Shown piece by piece: positions 8,774-18,944 of a stretch of 64,000 nt of DNA; the first letter of the stretch is position 1, and every line of letters begins with the position of its first letter. Made by a program: the position numbers and the translations under genes. Source of the DNA: an uncultured Cohaesibacter sp. (GTDB lineage Bacteria > Pseudomonadota > Alphaproteobacteria > Rhizobiales > Cohaesibacteraceae); NCBI RefSeq assembly GCF_963676275.1, contig NZ_OY781091.1:1280775-1344774 (forward strand), written 5' to 3'. The notes under the pieces are model-generated. The model was not told where the DNA came from and did not search any database. It was given only the letters and a program-made list of their open reading frames with translations.

Positions 8774-11692
8774 TTAGGCGGCGTCGATTTCGCGCATGGC
8801 GGCAGCATCGCGCAGGCTGAGTTCGGGATAATCCGGATCAGAGCCAACCTCTGGCAGGATTTTCCAGCTGCGCTGGCATTTTGTTCCCTCGGCAAGCGCC
8901 GGAACGACGCCCACGCCAGACACTTCCTCGATGGCAAAGGCACCGGCAGGCGCTTCGCCCTCGATCAGTTCGGCCTGTGAGGTGATCGAGATTTCCGCCA
9001 GATCGATGTCCTTCATGGCCGCAAGGATCGCCGCATCGGTCACAAAGACTTTCGGCGCGGCTTCCAGAGAGGAGCCGATCCGTTTTTCCCGGCGCTCGAT
9101 TTCCAGCGCGCCGGTGACAACACGACGCAGAGCCTTGACCTTCTCCCATTTGGCAGCCAGCGCATCATCCTTCCACTCGCCCGGAACATCCGGGAACTGG
9201 CGGAAGTGAACCGAATCATCTTCGGATGGATAACGGCTCTGCCATGTTTCTTCCATGGTGAAAGGCAGGATCGGGGAGAGCCATGCCGTCAGGTGGATAA
9301 ACAGCTCATGGATGACATAGAGAGAAGCCTTGCGGCGCTGGGAGCTTGGTGCATCACAATAGAGCGCATCCTTGCGCACATCGAAATAGAAGGCGGAAAG
9401 CTCGATGCCCATGAAATAGTTCAGCTCATGCATGATGCGCTTGAAATCGAACTTGTCGAAGGCATCCTTGACCATTGCATCCAGCTCGTGGATACGATGC
9501 AGCATCAGCCGTTCCAGCTCCGGCATGTCGGAGAGGGCAACCTCTGTTCCATCGAAATGGGCGAGCGAACCAAGCATCCAGCGGACCGTGTTGCGCATCT
9601 TGCGATAGGCATCGGCGATGGTCTTGAGAATTTCCGGCCCGATGCGCTGATCGTCCGAATAGTCGGCGCTGGCCACCCACATGCGCAGGATATCGGCACC
9701 ATATTGCTTGATGATATCCTGTGGTGCGATGGTGTTGCCGATGGATTTGGACATCTTGCGGCCCTGTTCGTCCATGGTGAAGCCATGGGTCAGAACCGCA
9801 TCATATGGCGCACGACCGCGGGTGCCGCAGCTTTCCAGCAGCGAGGAATGGAACCAGCCGCGATGCTGGTCGGAGCCTTCCAGATAAAGATCGGCAGGCC
9901 ATTTCATGTCGCCGCGCTGCTCCAGCACGAAGGAATGGGTCGAGCCGGAATCGAACCAGACGTCGAGAATGTCGGTGACCTGGGTCCAGTCTTCGGCGTC
10001 ATAGTCGGCACCCAGAAACTGCTCCTTGGCCCCTTCGGCGAACCATGCATCAGCACCTTCCTTGATGAAGGCGTCAAAAATGCGCTTGTTCACCTCGCCA
10101 TCCTGAAGCACGACGGTAGGGTCATCCTTCTTGATGAAGATGGTGATCGGCACGCCCCATGCGCGCTGACGGGAAATAACCCAGTCAGGGCGGGTCTCGA
10201 TCATCGAGCGCAGACGGGTCTGGCCGGACTTCGGAACGAAGCGAGTCGCATCAATCGCATCAAGGGCACGCTTGCGCAGAGTGTCGCCTTCGCCATCGAT
10301 ATTGCGATCCATGGCGATGAACCATTGCGGCGTGTTGCGGAAAATGAGCGGTGCCTTAGAGCGCCAGCTGTGCGGATAGCTATGCTTGATCTTGCCGCGC
10401 GCCAGCAGGGAACCAACCTCAACCAGCTTGTCGATGACTGCGCCATTGGTGGTGCCTTCGCCGCCCTTGCGATCAAGGATATAGTGGCCCTGAAACAGCG
10501 GTACATGCGGGAAATAGGCTCCATCTTCCATCACGGTATGCGGGATTTCCGGTGTGCCGCATTCTTCAAAGCGTTCGCGGTTGGCTACAAAAACTTCATA
10601 GTCATCGGCACCATGACCCGGCGCAGTATGGACAAAGCCGGTACCCGCTTCCTCGGTCACATGCTCGCCGGGCAGCATCGGTACGTCGAAATCATAATAG
10701 CCTTCAGCGCCTTCCTGCTCGGCAAACGGATGGGCACATTCGGAAATCTGGGATGGATCAACGTCAAACTTGCGTTCATAGCCTGTGACGCGGGCAGCCT
10801 TGAAGACGCTCTCGGCCAGCGCGTCGGCCATGATCAGCTTGTCGCCAACCTTGCCCCAATTGTCGTCTGCCGCCTCGGTGACCTCGTAAAGACCATAGGA
10901 GATTTCCGGAGAATAGCAGATGGCGCGGTTGCCCGGAATGGTCCATGGGGTCGTGGTCCAGATGACCACATCCGCATCCAGCAGATCATCCATCTTGTCC
11001 GCATCCACCGTGCCATGCAGGCCGGTGACAGGAAAGCGGACCCAGATGGTGAAGGAGGTATGATCGTGATATTCGACCTCGGCCTCGGCCAGCGCGGTTT
11101 TCTCGACAATCGACCACATCACCGGCTTGGAACCCTGAAAGAGCTGGCCGGACATGGCGAATTTCATCAATTCATTGGCAATGCGGGCTTCGGCATCGAA
11201 GGTCATGGTGCGATAGGGATTTTCGAAATCGCCAACCACGCCAAGACGCTTGAATTCCTCGGCCTGGATGCCGATCCAGTGCTGTGCGAATTCACGGCAT
11301 TCCTGACGGAATTCCTTCATCGGCACAGCGTCCTTGTTCTTGCCCTTCTTGCGATATTTTTCCTCGATCTTCCACTCGATCGGCAGACCGTGGCAGTCCC
11401 AGCCGGGTACATAGTTGGAATCATAGCCGCGCATCTGGAAGGAGCGGGTGATGATATCCTTGAGGATCTTGTTCAGCGCGTGACCGATATGCAGATTGCC
11501 GTTGGCATAGGGAGGGCCATCATGCAGCACATATTTCTCGCGGCCGGCAGAGCGTTCGCGCAGCGCCTTGTAGATATTCATGTCTTCCCAGCGCTCAAGG
11601 ATCTTTGGCTCATTCTTGGGCAGACCCGCGCGCATGGGAAAGTCGGTTTTGGGCAAATAGAGCGTTTCGGAATAATCGCGTTCTTCAGTCAT
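8774..11692 (-). CDS. ileS: Isoleucyl-tRNA synthetase
   Basis: A 972-residue class Ia aminoacyl-tRNA synthetase, normal length for alphaproteobacteria. The HIGH box is [13 protein letters not shown] (~residue 68). The CP1 editing domain follows ([15 protein letters not shown]). The KMSKS box is [11 protein letters not shown] (~630), before the anticodon-binding helical domain. The C-terminal zinc finger found in E. coli IleS is degenerate: KCQRSWK keeps one cysteine and no CxxC pair follows. Upstream spacing (GGAAGTG before ATG) supports the start. The opposite strand is also open over nearly the whole gene; that is a composition effect. Confidence 0.98.
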   Translation of the reverse strand: MTEERDYSETLYLPKTDFPMRAGLPKNEPKILERWEDMNIYKALRERSAGREKYVLHDGPPYANGNLHIGHALNKILKDIITRSFQMRGYDSNYVPGWDCHGLPIEWKIEEKYRKKGKNKDAVPMKEFRQECREFAQHWIGIQAEEFKRLGVVGDFENPYRTMTFDAEARIANELMKFAMSGQLFQGSKPVMWSIVEKTALAEAEVEYHDHTSFTIWVRFPVTGLHGTVDADKMDDLLDADVVIWTTTPWTIPGNRAICYSPEISYGLYEVTEAADDNWGKVGDKLIMADALAESVFKAARVTGYERKFDVDPSQISECAHPFAEQEGAEGYYDFDVPMLPGEHVTEEAGTGFVHTAPGHGADDYEVFVANRERFEECGTPEIPHTVMEDGAYFPHVPLFQGHYILDRKGGEGTTNGAVIDKLVEVGSLLARGKIKHSYPHSWRSKAPLIFRNTPQWFIAMDRNIDGEGDTLRKRALDAIDATRFVPKSGQTRLRSMIETRPDWVISRQRAWGVPITIFIKKDDPTVVLQDGEVNKRIFDAFIKEGADAWFAEGAKEQFLGADYDAEDWTQVTDILDVWFDSGSTHSFVLEQRGDMKWPADLYLEGSDQHRGWFHSSLLESCGTRGRAPYDAVLTHGFTMDEQGRKMSKSIGNTIAPQDIIKQYGADILRMWVASADYSDDQRIGPEILKTIADAYRKMRNTVRWMLGSLAHFDGTEVALSDMPELERLMLHRIHELDAMVKDAFDKFDFKRIMHELNYFMGIELSAFYFDVRKDALYCDAPSSQRRKASLYVIHELFIHLTAWLSPILPFTMEETWQSRYPSEDDSVHFRQFPDVPGEWKDDALAAKWEKVKALRRVVTGALEIERREKRIGSSLEAAPKVFVTDAAILAAMKDIDLAEISITSQAELIEGEAPAGAFAIEEVSGVGVVPALAEGTKCQRSWKILPEVGSDPDYPELSLRDAAAMREIDAA

Positions 11693-12284
11693 TATCTATC
11701 ACTTCCGTGAAGCTCGCCATGCCGGACTGGCAGATGGTTAGAAAGCCGCACTATGGCCCGAAGGCAAAAGGAATGCGGCTTGGTCCGGGTCGGTCAAGCA
11801 ATTGAATTCTTGGGAGACAGCATCTGGCAGCATAAAGGCTGTCAGGCCTCATGATTGTCCCGGTCCCTCATGGGCGCTCTATTTGCGCCAGTCACACGAA
11901 GGCCGGGCCAGTAATTCGACTGGCTATCGGGCCAATGCGGCCAGAGGCTGGTGGTATAAAATACCGTATCTTGGCAAGTCTCATATCTGGTTTCATGCGC
12001 CGGGCATGTCTCATAAGCATCCGGGTTGCCTTTTCTCGCGCGCGACATTAATTCATGCCTCTTCCAAGCACAAGCCCCCCAGCGGCGTTGTTTTTCCAAA
12101 AATCTCCTGCTTTTCCTTGATGGCCTGCGATTGCCGGAGCCAACCGCAGAGAACTTGTCCCACAAATGCCCCTGATCCCCGCGCGTAAAACTCGTGCGAG
12201 CCTGTTGCCATGCGATCCGCAAGGCCCTTTGCGGGCCATCGCAGGCAAGGCGAACCAAACGAGAAATGCAGGGAAAGGAATATC
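11693..12284. other. Intergenic region between divergent ileS and amidase genes
   Basis: About 590 bases. I see no convincing gene, RNA or repeat. Short open frames on both strands lack start signals and resemble nothing. It presumably carries the promoters of ileS and of the amidase gene. Confidence 0.4.
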
Positions 12285-13139
12285 ATGTTCGATATCACGC
12301 CAGACAATCCATTCACCATTCGCAATCACTCCCTTTGTGCCAATGATGAGCCGGTGCCCTTTTCGCGCTCGCCCAATCAGTCGGCGGCTTTCGCTCCGCG
12401 CGGTATCATTCTCCATGACACCGCAGGCCGACTGGACAAGGGCAACGCCGTCAACTGGTTCCTGCGGCCCGAAGCCAAGGCTTCGGCGCATCTGACCGTG
12501 GAGCGGGACGGCTCGGTGACCCAGCAGGTCGCCTTCAACCGCTGCGCCTGGCATGCGGGTAAAAGCAGCTATCATGGCGAGAGGGGCGTCAATCAATTTG
12601 CCTTTGGCATCGAGATGGTCAATCTGGGCAAATGCAACAAGTTGCGCGATGGTTCGATCCAGCCATGGTTCAAGGGCGACTATCGCGACGGCACCGACGG
12701 GCTGCATTTCGCATTTGCTGCCACGCGCGCCCATGGCAAGGGCTGGTGGCTGGATTATACCGCAGCCCAGATCCGCACGGTCAGCGCCATCTGTCAGGCC
12801 CTGATCGGCAAATATGATCTCTCCTTCATTGCCGGACACTGGGAAATCTCGCCGGGTCGCAAGATCGATCCGAACCCGCTCTTTCCCCTCGATGCCCTGC
12901 GTGGCGCGCTTTTGGGTGAGACGGAAAAGGCCGGTGGCCCCACATTGCTCGCCGATGCCAATCTGCGCCGTTGGCCCTCCTATGCGGACAATGTCATCCG
13001 GGTGCTCAAGAAGGGGACTTCGCTGGATATCATCCGCACCGGCAGCTACAAGCCGCTCGGTCAGAGCGAGATCTGGCATCTGGTTGCGGTCGGGGATCAA
13101 CAGGGCTGGATCAATGGCGCGCTGGTCGATCCGGATTGA
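12285..13139 (+). CDS. N-acetylmuramoyl-L-alanine amidase (Amidase_2) with C-terminal SH3-like domain
   Basis: A 284-residue zinc amidase that cuts the bond between MurNAc and the stem peptide. The Amidase_2 core shows the first zinc histidine in IILHDTAG (~45), NRCAWHAGKS (~88) and the third ligand plus catalytic loop in GHWEISPGRKIDPNP (~186-200). A bacterial SH3-like domain (~228-284, RRWPSYADNVIRVLKKGT...GWINGALV) probably binds wall material. There is no signal peptide. The start is the ATG preceded by GGAAAGGA; an upstream in-frame start lacks this. Fold and length resemble phage endolysins, but no other phage gene is near. Probably a recycling or remodelling enzyme. Confidence 0.88.
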   Translation: MFDITPDNPFTIRNHSLCANDEPVPFSRSPNQSAAFAPRGIILHDTAGRLDKGNAVNWFLRPEAKASAHLTVERDGSVTQQVAFNRCAWHAGKSSYHGERGVNQFAFGIEMVNLGKCNKLRDGSIQPWFKGDYRDGTDGLHFAFAATRAHGKGWWLDYTAAQIRTVSAICQALIGKYDLSFIAGHWEISPGRKIDPNPLFPLDALRGALLGETEKAGGPTLLADANLRRWPSYADNVIRVLKKGTSLDIIRTGSYKPLGQSEIWHLVAVGDQQGWINGALVDPD

Positions 13140-13180
13140 TCCGGTTTTTCTGATCGGTTCCCTCCGCTTAAGTGAGAAAC

Positions 13181-13210
13181 AAAAAGAGGCCCCCGAAAGG
13201 GAGCCTCTTC
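13181..13210 (-). terminator. Terminator of ribF
   Basis: The stem AAGAGGC / GCCTCTT, with inner CCC/GGG pairs, is followed on the minus strand by CTTTTTGTTT. It lies 35 bases past the ribF stop codon and also after the convergent amidase gene. Confidence 0.75.
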
Positions 13211-13244
13211 TGCATATGTAAAAAAGCACCGGGGATGCGTGGCA

Positions 13245-14237
13245 TCACTCCCAAACCCTGCTTTCAAGCTCTGAGAGCGGTTCGGCATAGCGCAGAATGG
13301 CCCGCGCCTGCACACTGTCGGTATCCATCTGCCTGATCAGCGCTTCAAGGCCATCAAATTTCATTTCTTCGCGCAAATAGGAATAGAGAATGACGCGAAC
13401 CTCTTCATCATAGAGATCATCTTCAAAATCAAAGACATGGACCTCAAAAATGCGCGGTCCGTTGTCGAACATCGGACGGCGGCCAAAGCTGGCCACGCCA
13501 TCATGCAGCGAACCATCTGCGCGGACAAATTTGACTGCATAAACGCCTTCCCTGAGGCGGCTATTGTCCGGCAGCGTCATATTGGCTGTCGGATAGCCAA
13601 GCTTGCGGCCATTCTTGGCGCCATGCACCACCACGCCGGAGAAGAAATGGCGATAGCCCAACAGCCGGTTGGCGGGCTCCAGTGCCCCGTCTTCCAGCGC
13701 CTGCCGGATGCGGGTAGAGGAGACAGCATCGCCCGAGCGATCGGTTTTCATGTCGACAATGGTCACGCCGATGCCAAGAGCCTCGCCTTTTTCCTTCAGA
13801 TAATCCGGAGTGCCAACCCGATCCCTGCCGAAATGGAAGTCATAGCCTGCGATGGCCCTTTTGGCATGGAGTTTGTCAATCAGCATGTCGGTGATGAAAA
13901 GCTCCGGCGACTGGCTGGCAAAGGCTGCATCAAAACTCAGCGAGATCATGCCATCAAGCCCGAGAGCGCGCGCAACCATGGCCTTTTCTTCATGCGGCGT
14001 CAGCCGGAAGACAGGATAGTTCGGGCGAAACAGCGTGCGCGGATGCGGCTCGAAGGTCAGCATGACCGCTTTCAGCCCCGCTTCGCGTGCCTCCTTGACC
14101 GCATCTTCCAAGACGGCCTGATGCCCGCGATGCATGCCATCGAAATTGCCAATCGCAACGACGCCACCGCAAAGCGACGCCGGCAAGGGCTGCTCGGGAT
14201 ATCTGATGTCGATAAAGGATGCAGCAGGGGTCATCAT
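13245..14237 (-). CDS. ribF: Bifunctional riboflavin kinase / FAD synthetase
   Basis: A 330-residue cytoplasmic enzyme that makes FMN and then FAD from riboflavin. The N-terminal nucleotidyltransferase domain has GNFDGMHRGHQ (~25) and SSTRIRQAL (~165). The C-terminal kinase domain has KNGRKLGYPTANM (~205) and GVYAVKF. The ATG at 14237 has GAGGAA nine bases upstream; a TTG three codons earlier is less likely. Full length, with all motifs. ribF commonly lies close upstream of ileS-lspA; here the amidase gene on the opposite strand is inserted between them. Confidence 0.95.
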   Translation of the reverse strand: MMTPAASFIDIRYPEQPLPASLCGGVVAIGNFDGMHRGHQAVLEDAVKEAREAGLKAVMLTFEPHPRTLFRPNYPVFRLTPHEEKAMVARALGLDGMISLSFDAAFASQSPELFITDMLIDKLHAKRAIAGYDFHFGRDRVGTPDYLKEKGEALGIGVTIVDMKTDRSGDAVSSTRIRQALEDGALEPANRLLGYRHFFSGVVVHGAKNGRKLGYPTANMTLPDNSRLREGVYAVKFVRADGSLHDGVASFGRRPMFDNGPRIFEVHVFDFEDDLYDEEVRVILYSYLREEMKFDGLEALIRQMDTDSVQARAILRYAEPLSELESRVWE

Positions 14238-14471
14238 GAAAAGCAATTCCTCATGACCGGATCACGGACCGGCAGGGTTGAAAATTAAGTAGCATAGCCC
14301 GTTGGTATGCTCGGCAAGTGGCGGGAGGGTGACCAACCTTTGAGGCAAGGTCAAGTTTTCTCACTTATATAACGTCAACATGGTCCACATCAAGGGCCGT
14401 TCACGTCCATATGCTTCTGACCGTCATGCTGTTTCTTACTCGCTCGCGGCCCCTAAGATATTGATACTTAT

Positions 14472-14957
14472 CTATTGATACACCGGTTCGGGCAAGGCTT
14501 GCGGTGTTATCACCTGTCCATTGTCCGGCAAAGGCTGAAGGGCTCCATCGGTCGATGAATCAAGGGTGATGAAGGGATGAATCGTCGTTGTATAATAGGC
14601 AAAGCCGCGCGCCTTTACCATGTCGCCCGAGCGCAATTGCGCCGAATAACGGCAGGAGCCACGCGAGGCGCATTTGGTCCGGTCATTCTTGCCAATTTGC
14701 ATCGTGAAATCCACATGCTTGACGCCCGGTGCAGGAATGATTTCGACCTGCTTGAGTGCGCTGGCGGCATCCTGAAGCGAAATTTCCACCACATCTCCGC
14801 TTGTGGCGGCAAAGTCCCACTGTACCTCACCTGCGATTGCTTCATCGGAAGTGAGCATGTCGCCAACCTCTTCCATGCCCATCGGCGCGGAGCTGCAGGC
14901 GGCCAGCATTGTCAGCAGAAAAAGGGCAGGCAGGGATGCGGTCTTGCGATAAACCAT
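14472..14957 (-). CDS. Putative lipoprotein, function unknown
   Basis: A 161-residue exported protein. Its N-terminus is a lipoprotein signal (MVYRKTASLPALFLLTMLAAC, lipobox LAAC). The mature part is mostly beta-strand, with a CASRGSC pair that could form a disulfide at ~residues 97-102. GAGAGG precedes the ATG. I recognise no family. The following ~500 bases contain no gene. Confidence 0.75.
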   Translation of the reverse strand: MVYRKTASLPALFLLTMLAACSSAPMGMEEVGDMLTSDEAIAGEVQWDFAATSGDVVEISLQDAASALKQVEIIPAPGVKHVDFTMQIGKNDRTKCASRGSCRYSAQLRSGDMVKARGFAYYTTTIHPFITLDSSTDGALQPLPDNGQVITPQALPEPVYQ

Positions 14958-15497
14958 ATCAACCTCTCAACAGATGCCTTCTATGATTCAGAAGGTCTGG
15001 TTCCAGAAATCAAAAAGTCAGCCATAGGCGATTATTAAAAAAATAGGCGATCAATAAATCAGACGAACCGCTCCTGAAAAACACGCACAGAGCGCAACTG
15101 TTATTCAGGAATGATCCAGATTGAGCCTGTTTTATAACGCAACCACTTTTCAGGCCAGAGCTTTTTCGTCATTGCCATTCAAAAAGGAGACCAGCCATAA
15201 GCGGTATCGAGCTTGCAGAGCGAAAGGCCAGATCAGCAAGAGGCCTGATCTGCGCAAAGCCTGCGGGCAGGGGAGCCATTCTTGCAAAAATCCCACGCCA
15301 TCGGGAAAAACCTCTATGAGGCAAGATTGTCACTATACTTATGCGTCATGCAAGGTTAGGGTTCGGCTCCGATCAACGACAAAGTTCGGCGCGGAAAGCT
15401 TATGGCGCACCGTCTGGTCTTCATCAAAGGCGAGATGGAATCATGCCCCCAGAGTTGGACGTCTGGACCGGACCATTTTCATAACTCTGGTGATATT
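14958..15497. other. Intergenic region upstream of the MATE gene
   Basis: About 540 bases. The first 100 are AT-rich and likely hold the lipoprotein promoter. Open frames further on (15121-15669) overlap the MATE gene out of frame and look non-coding. I see no RNA gene or repeat. Confidence 0.4.
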
Positions 15498-16961
15498 ATG
15501 CAGGACCAGCCACCACAGCTGGAAGAGCAGGGCAGATTCTCTGCAATTTCAGCCCCAAGCATGCCAACGCCTCTCTCCTGGCGAGAGGAAATCATCGCGA
15601 CTCTGGCTCTTGCCTGGCCGCTCGTTCTGGCGCAGCTGGCCCAATTCTCTCTTCAGATCACCGACGTGATCATGATGGGCTGGCTTGGGCGTGAGGCGCT
15701 GGCCGCCGGTTCGCTCGCCTCTGCTCTGCTGCATCCGGTGGTCGTCTTCGGCATCGGGGCGCTTTCTGCCGTCAGCCCCATGGTCGCACAGGCCATCGGC
15801 GCCAAGGATTATACTTCGGTGCGCCGTTCCGCCCGGCAGGGCATCTGGGTTGCCTTCGTGATTTCAGGGCTGATCATGTTCCTGCTCTATCAGAGCCGCC
15901 ATATCTATGCCATCACCGGCCAGATGCCGGGAATCTCCGCCGAAGCGGCAAGTTATCTGGATTATGCCGCCCTTGGTGTTTTCCCCTCGCTTGGCTTTGT
16001 TGCCCTGCGCTCGCTGGTCACCGCCCATAGCGAAACCCGCGTCATTCTCGTTACGACCATTGCCAGCTTCTTTGTCAATTTCGCCGGTAACTACCTGCTG
16101 ATGTTCGGCAAATTCGGTTTTCCCGCGCTTGGGCTGGCCGGAGCGGGCATTTCCACCTCGCTGGTGCAGACATTTGTCTTCATACTGCTTTCCCTCTATG
16201 TGATCTTCAAGGAAGGCTATCGCAAATATGACCTGCTGGCCCGCTTCTGGAAACCGGACTGGCCCCGCTTTTTCGAACTGTTCCGCATTGGTGTCCCCAT
16301 TGGCCTGATGGTGATGGTGGAAGTGGGATTGTTCGCCGCCGCAGTCTTCCTGATGGGCTGGATCGGCACCGATGCTCTGGCTGCCCATACGGTTGCGGTG
16401 CAGTTGGCCTCGCTCGCCTTCATGGTGCCGCTCGGACTCAGTCAGGCAACCACGGTGCGGACCGGGCTGGCTTATGGTGCGCGCTGCCTTGAAGGGGTTC
16501 GCCGGGCCGGTTGGGTGTCGATCATCACTTCGGCGATGTTCAATTCGATCAGTTGCGCCAGCTTTCTGCTGTTTCCCCATTTTCTGGTCAGCTTCTATCT
16601 TGATCCGACCATCGCCGACAACGCGGTGCCCTTCACTCTTGCGGTGAGCTATCTTGCCTATGCGGGGCTGTTCCAGATGGTCGATGGCCTTCAGGCGACA
16701 ATGGCAGGAGCCTTGCGCGGGCTGAGCGATACCAAAATGCCGATGCTTATCGCAATCATGGGCTATTGGGGCTGCGGCTTACCGATATCCTATTTCTGCG
16801 GTTTTGTGCTGGGCTGGGAAGGTGAGGGCATCTGGCTGGGGCTCGGCATTGGCCTTGCCATTACCGCCGCTTCCCTGAGCTATCGCTTCATGAAGCGGGA
16901 AAAGCTGGGGCTGGTCCGCTTTTCCAGAATGATGCTCTCCGAGAGCCCGGATGGGGCTTGA
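15498..16961 (+). CDS. MATE-family multidrug/metabolite exporter
   Basis: A ~487-residue inner-membrane transporter with twelve predicted helices arranged as two six-helix bundles, NorM-like. Typical family segments include LALAWPLVLAQLAQ, TDVIMMGWLG and GALSAVSPMVAQAIGA in the first bundle, and MVPLGLSQATTVRTG with GLQATMAGALRGLSDTKMP in the second. Such proteins export cationic drugs or metabolites using Na+ or H+. The start at 15498 is chosen for its GGTGA and normal N-terminal length; the frame stays open further upstream. The DJ-1/PfpI gene follows on the same strand after a strong hairpin. Confidence 0.93.
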   Translation: MQDQPPQLEEQGRFSAISAPSMPTPLSWREEIIATLALAWPLVLAQLAQFSLQITDVIMMGWLGREALAAGSLASALLHPVVVFGIGALSAVSPMVAQAIGAKDYTSVRRSARQGIWVAFVISGLIMFLLYQSRHIYAITGQMPGISAEAASYLDYAALGVFPSLGFVALRSLVTAHSETRVILVTTIASFFVNFAGNYLLMFGKFGFPALGLAGAGISTSLVQTFVFILLSLYVIFKEGYRKYDLLARFWKPDWPRFFELFRIGVPIGLMVMVEVGLFAAAVFLMGWIGTDALAAHTVAVQLASLAFMVPLGLSQATTVRTGLAYGARCLEGVRRAGWVSIITSAMFNSISCASFLLFPHFLVSFYLDPTIADNAVPFTLAVSYLAYAGLFQMVDGLQATMAGALRGLSDTKMPMLIAIMGYWGCGLPISYFCGFVLGWEGEGIWLGLGIGLAITAASLSYRFMKREKLGLVRFSRMMLSESPDGA

Positions 16962-16980
16962 TAAGAAGCAGCAAGATTGA

Positions 16981-17016
16981 CATCACCTGCGACGGCCTCA
17001 TGGCCGTCAGGTGATG
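16981..17016 (+). other. Long hairpin between the MATE and DJ-1 genes
   Basis: The arms CATCACCTGCGACGGCC and GGCCGTCAGGTGATG pair over 15 bases with a 2-base bulge and a 3-4 base loop. No U-run follows on either strand, so it is not a standard terminator. It lies in the 83-base gap between two same-strand genes and could stabilise or partly end the upstream message. Confidence 0.55.
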
Positions 17017-17044
17017 AATGCAGAAACAGAGAAGGGGAAAGGAA

Positions 17045-17659
17045 ATGAAAGAAGCTTATATTGGCATCGTGCTTTATGAAGATGTTGAAGTTCTGGATTT
17101 CTCCGGCCCCTTCGAGGTCTTTACCACAGCCCGCCGAGTGGCACAAAAGCGTGGCGAGGCGTTCCCCTATTCTCCCTTGCTTCTGGCGCCAAGCCTGCAA
17201 GCCGTAACCGCGCGGGCCGGATACAGGGTCTTGCCGGATCATGCCCTGTCTGATCATCCCGCGCTCGATGTTCTTCTGGTTCCCGGTGGGGTGCATGAGC
17301 CGCAGCTTGAGAATGTTGCTTTGCTTGACTGGATCAGAGAACAGGCCGGTGCGGTTTCTCTTCTGACATCAGTCTGCACCGGAGCCTTCCTGCTGGCGCA
17401 AGCGGGCTGCACAACTGGCAAAACTGTAACCACGCACTGGGAAGATATCCCTGATTTCCGCCGCCGTTATCCGGATATTGACGTGCGGGAAAATGTGCGT
17501 TGGGTCGAGGATGGTGCGCTGATCAGCTCGGCGGGAATCTCCGCCGGCATCGACATGGCCCTGCAAATGGTTGCCCGGCTGGGCTCGGAAGCTTTGGCGC
17601 TGCAAACTGCCCGGCAGATGGAGTTTGACTGGCAACGGACCGGCATCACGCTGGGCTGA
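17045..17659 (+). CDS. DJ-1/PfpI family protein
   Basis: A 204-residue protein of the DJ-1/PfpI superfamily, in the branch that includes isonitrile hydratase and the N-terminal domains of GlxA-type regulators. The nucleophile elbow is LLTSVCTGAFLLAQAG, with the reactive cysteine near residue 106. The partner acidic residue is probably in FSGPFEVF (~24). There is no C-terminal AraC DNA-binding domain, so it is an enzyme or chaperone rather than a regulator. GGGGAAAGGA precedes the ATG. The substrate cannot be told. Confidence 0.87.
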   Translation: MKEAYIGIVLYEDVEVLDFSGPFEVFTTARRVAQKRGEAFPYSPLLLAPSLQAVTARAGYRVLPDHALSDHPALDVLLVPGGVHEPQLENVALLDWIREQAGAVSLLTSVCTGAFLLAQAGCTTGKTVTTHWEDIPDFRRRYPDIDVRENVRWVEDGALISSAGISAGIDMALQMVARLGSEALALQTARQMEFDWQRTGITLG

Positions 17660-17796
17660 AATGCCCAAAAGGGCTGTAAGTAAAAAGCCTGAGTCATGCC
17701 TGCGTGAGACGTGACAGGAAAGCTCAGGCAGGTTTCTTAGAAAAGGCTGTCTGGATGTGGCAGCTCATCCGGTTCCCCGCTCAATCTCGCCGCCGC

Positions 17797-18249
17797 TCAG
17801 GACTGGGGTTTCTTGACCGCCATAACCGTTGCTTCACCGGAAAGCACCACAAGACCGTCAACTTCGGCGCTGCAATCCAGCGTGACGCGCCGCCCCTTGT
17901 CATTCTTCTCGCGCACCGTTGCGGAAATCGTTACGGCATCACCGGGCCGGACCGGTGCCTTGAATTGCAGGCTCTGGGAAATATAAATCGCACCCGGACC
18001 GGGCAGGCGCATACCCAGAATCGCGGAAAAGAGACTGGCAGTATAGAGCCCGTGGGCGATATTGCCGCCAAAGCGGCTGGCTTCGCCATAGGCCTTGTCC
18101 ACATGAACCGGGTTGTGATCGCCGGTCAGATTGGCAAAAGCTGAGATATCACTTTCGGTTACCTCATGGGTGAAGCTTTCCTTCTGCCCGATCTGCATGT
18201 CTTCATAATATACGGTTTGTGGCTGAACACCCTGCAATGGTGCACTCAT
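17797..18249 (-). CDS. MaoC-like (R)-specific enoyl-CoA hydratase
   Basis: A 150-residue single hot-dog-fold hydratase of the PhaJ/MaoC type. The catalytic Asp and His are in TGDHNPVHVD (~residues 42-51), followed by GNIAHGLYTASLFS, the overhang segment of the family. Such enzymes hydrate trans-2-enoyl-CoA to (R)-3-hydroxyacyl-CoA, linking fatty-acid oxidation to polyester or acyl supply. GAGGGAGAGA before the ATG at 18249 selects this start over one 37 codons earlier. It is convergent with the DJ-1 gene, with no operon partner. Confidence 0.9.
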   Translation of the reverse strand: MSAPLQGVQPQTVYYEDMQIGQKESFTHEVTESDISAFANLTGDHNPVHVDKAYGEASRFGGNIAHGLYTASLFSAILGMRLPGPGAIYISQSLQFKAPVRPGDAVTISATVREKNDKGRRVTLDCSAEVDGLVVLSGEATVMAVKKPQS

Positions 18250-18944
18250 GTGTCTCTCTCCCTCGGCCAATGAAGCCACCTGTTGTGCGAGCTTTCCCCG
18301 CAGTCCTCCACGATTTCTCTTTAGGCATTCGGTGGCCCTATCCCCAAAAACACGCTGCAAGAGAAGAGCATTGCGCTAGCAAGCCTGACTGCTCCACCTC
18401 TCGCGGCCTTGCCTACATCCCACAATTTGCTTTTGCGATGCAGCATAACTGAGCATGTGCAACAAAATCTTTCGCGTCAACAAGGCATAGGTCTATTGAG
18501 CCAAAGTGGCAGAAATCCCCTCTCTTGCGGGCTCTGGTCGCCTGAGGGGTGCGCAAGGGGGCTATTGCCCATCGCGTCGAATCCATCGCGATCCTGCCGG
18601 AGAGTGTTAAAATGCGCCTTGTCACCAAGCGGGGAGGGAATAAGCTGTGATCTGATTGGGAGGCTTTATGGTTAATCGATATAAAGGTTAGTAAAGGCTG
18701 AACAAAATACTTCAGTGAAGTAAATATTGTAGCAGATTCCGATGATTTACTAACAAAAAGGAGCGTTTGTTAGGAATTTGGACTTTTCAGACTGTTTCCC
18801 AGTTAACCGCTTTTTTAAATCCTTGAGATAGTCTGCTCACCATGTCAGGGCGCTAACCTTCCCTGAGCAGAATAACCAACAGTCTGAAAAGTCGATAATT
18901 CCGCTGATAAAGGCGGCAATGCAGTGTGAGTTTGGAGTAAACAA
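18250..18944. promoter_or_regulatory. Upstream region of maoC-like gene and cheY
   Basis: About 695 bases with no credible gene. The right half is AT-rich and carries the paired leader of cheY. A near-CtrA motif (TTAA, 8 bases, TTAA at 18803-18818) is one base too wide to match the consensus. Confidence 0.4.
18781..18893. repeat. 15-bp perfect inverted repeat in the cheY leader
   Basis: Arms at 18781-18795 (GACTTTTCAGACTGT) and 18879-18893 are exact reverse complements separated by 83 bases. Inside, TCTGCTCA (18832-18839) pairs with TGAGCAGA (18864-18871), with GGG/CCC further in. The right arm ends 51 bases before the cheY ATG. It could be a structured leader or two copies of a protein-binding site. 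Confidence 0.7.

Noticed and set aside
9206-11710. An 834-codon open frame on the strand opposite ileS.
   Set aside because: It lies entirely over a fully conserved ileS, has no ribosome-binding site and its product matches no family. Long antisense frames are common in GC-biased codon use.
12285-13139. Prophage endolysin.
   Set aside because: The amidase fold is shared with phage lysins, but there is no holin, integrase, structural gene or attachment site nearby, and the flanks are housekeeping genes.
15121-15669. A 182-codon frame running into the MATE gene in another frame.
   Set aside because: It overlaps the real gene out of frame, lacks a ribosome site and has an irregular basic composition.
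18803-18818. CtrA box upstream of cheY.
   Set aside because: The two TTAA half-sites are eight bases apart instead of seven, so it does not meet the consensus.
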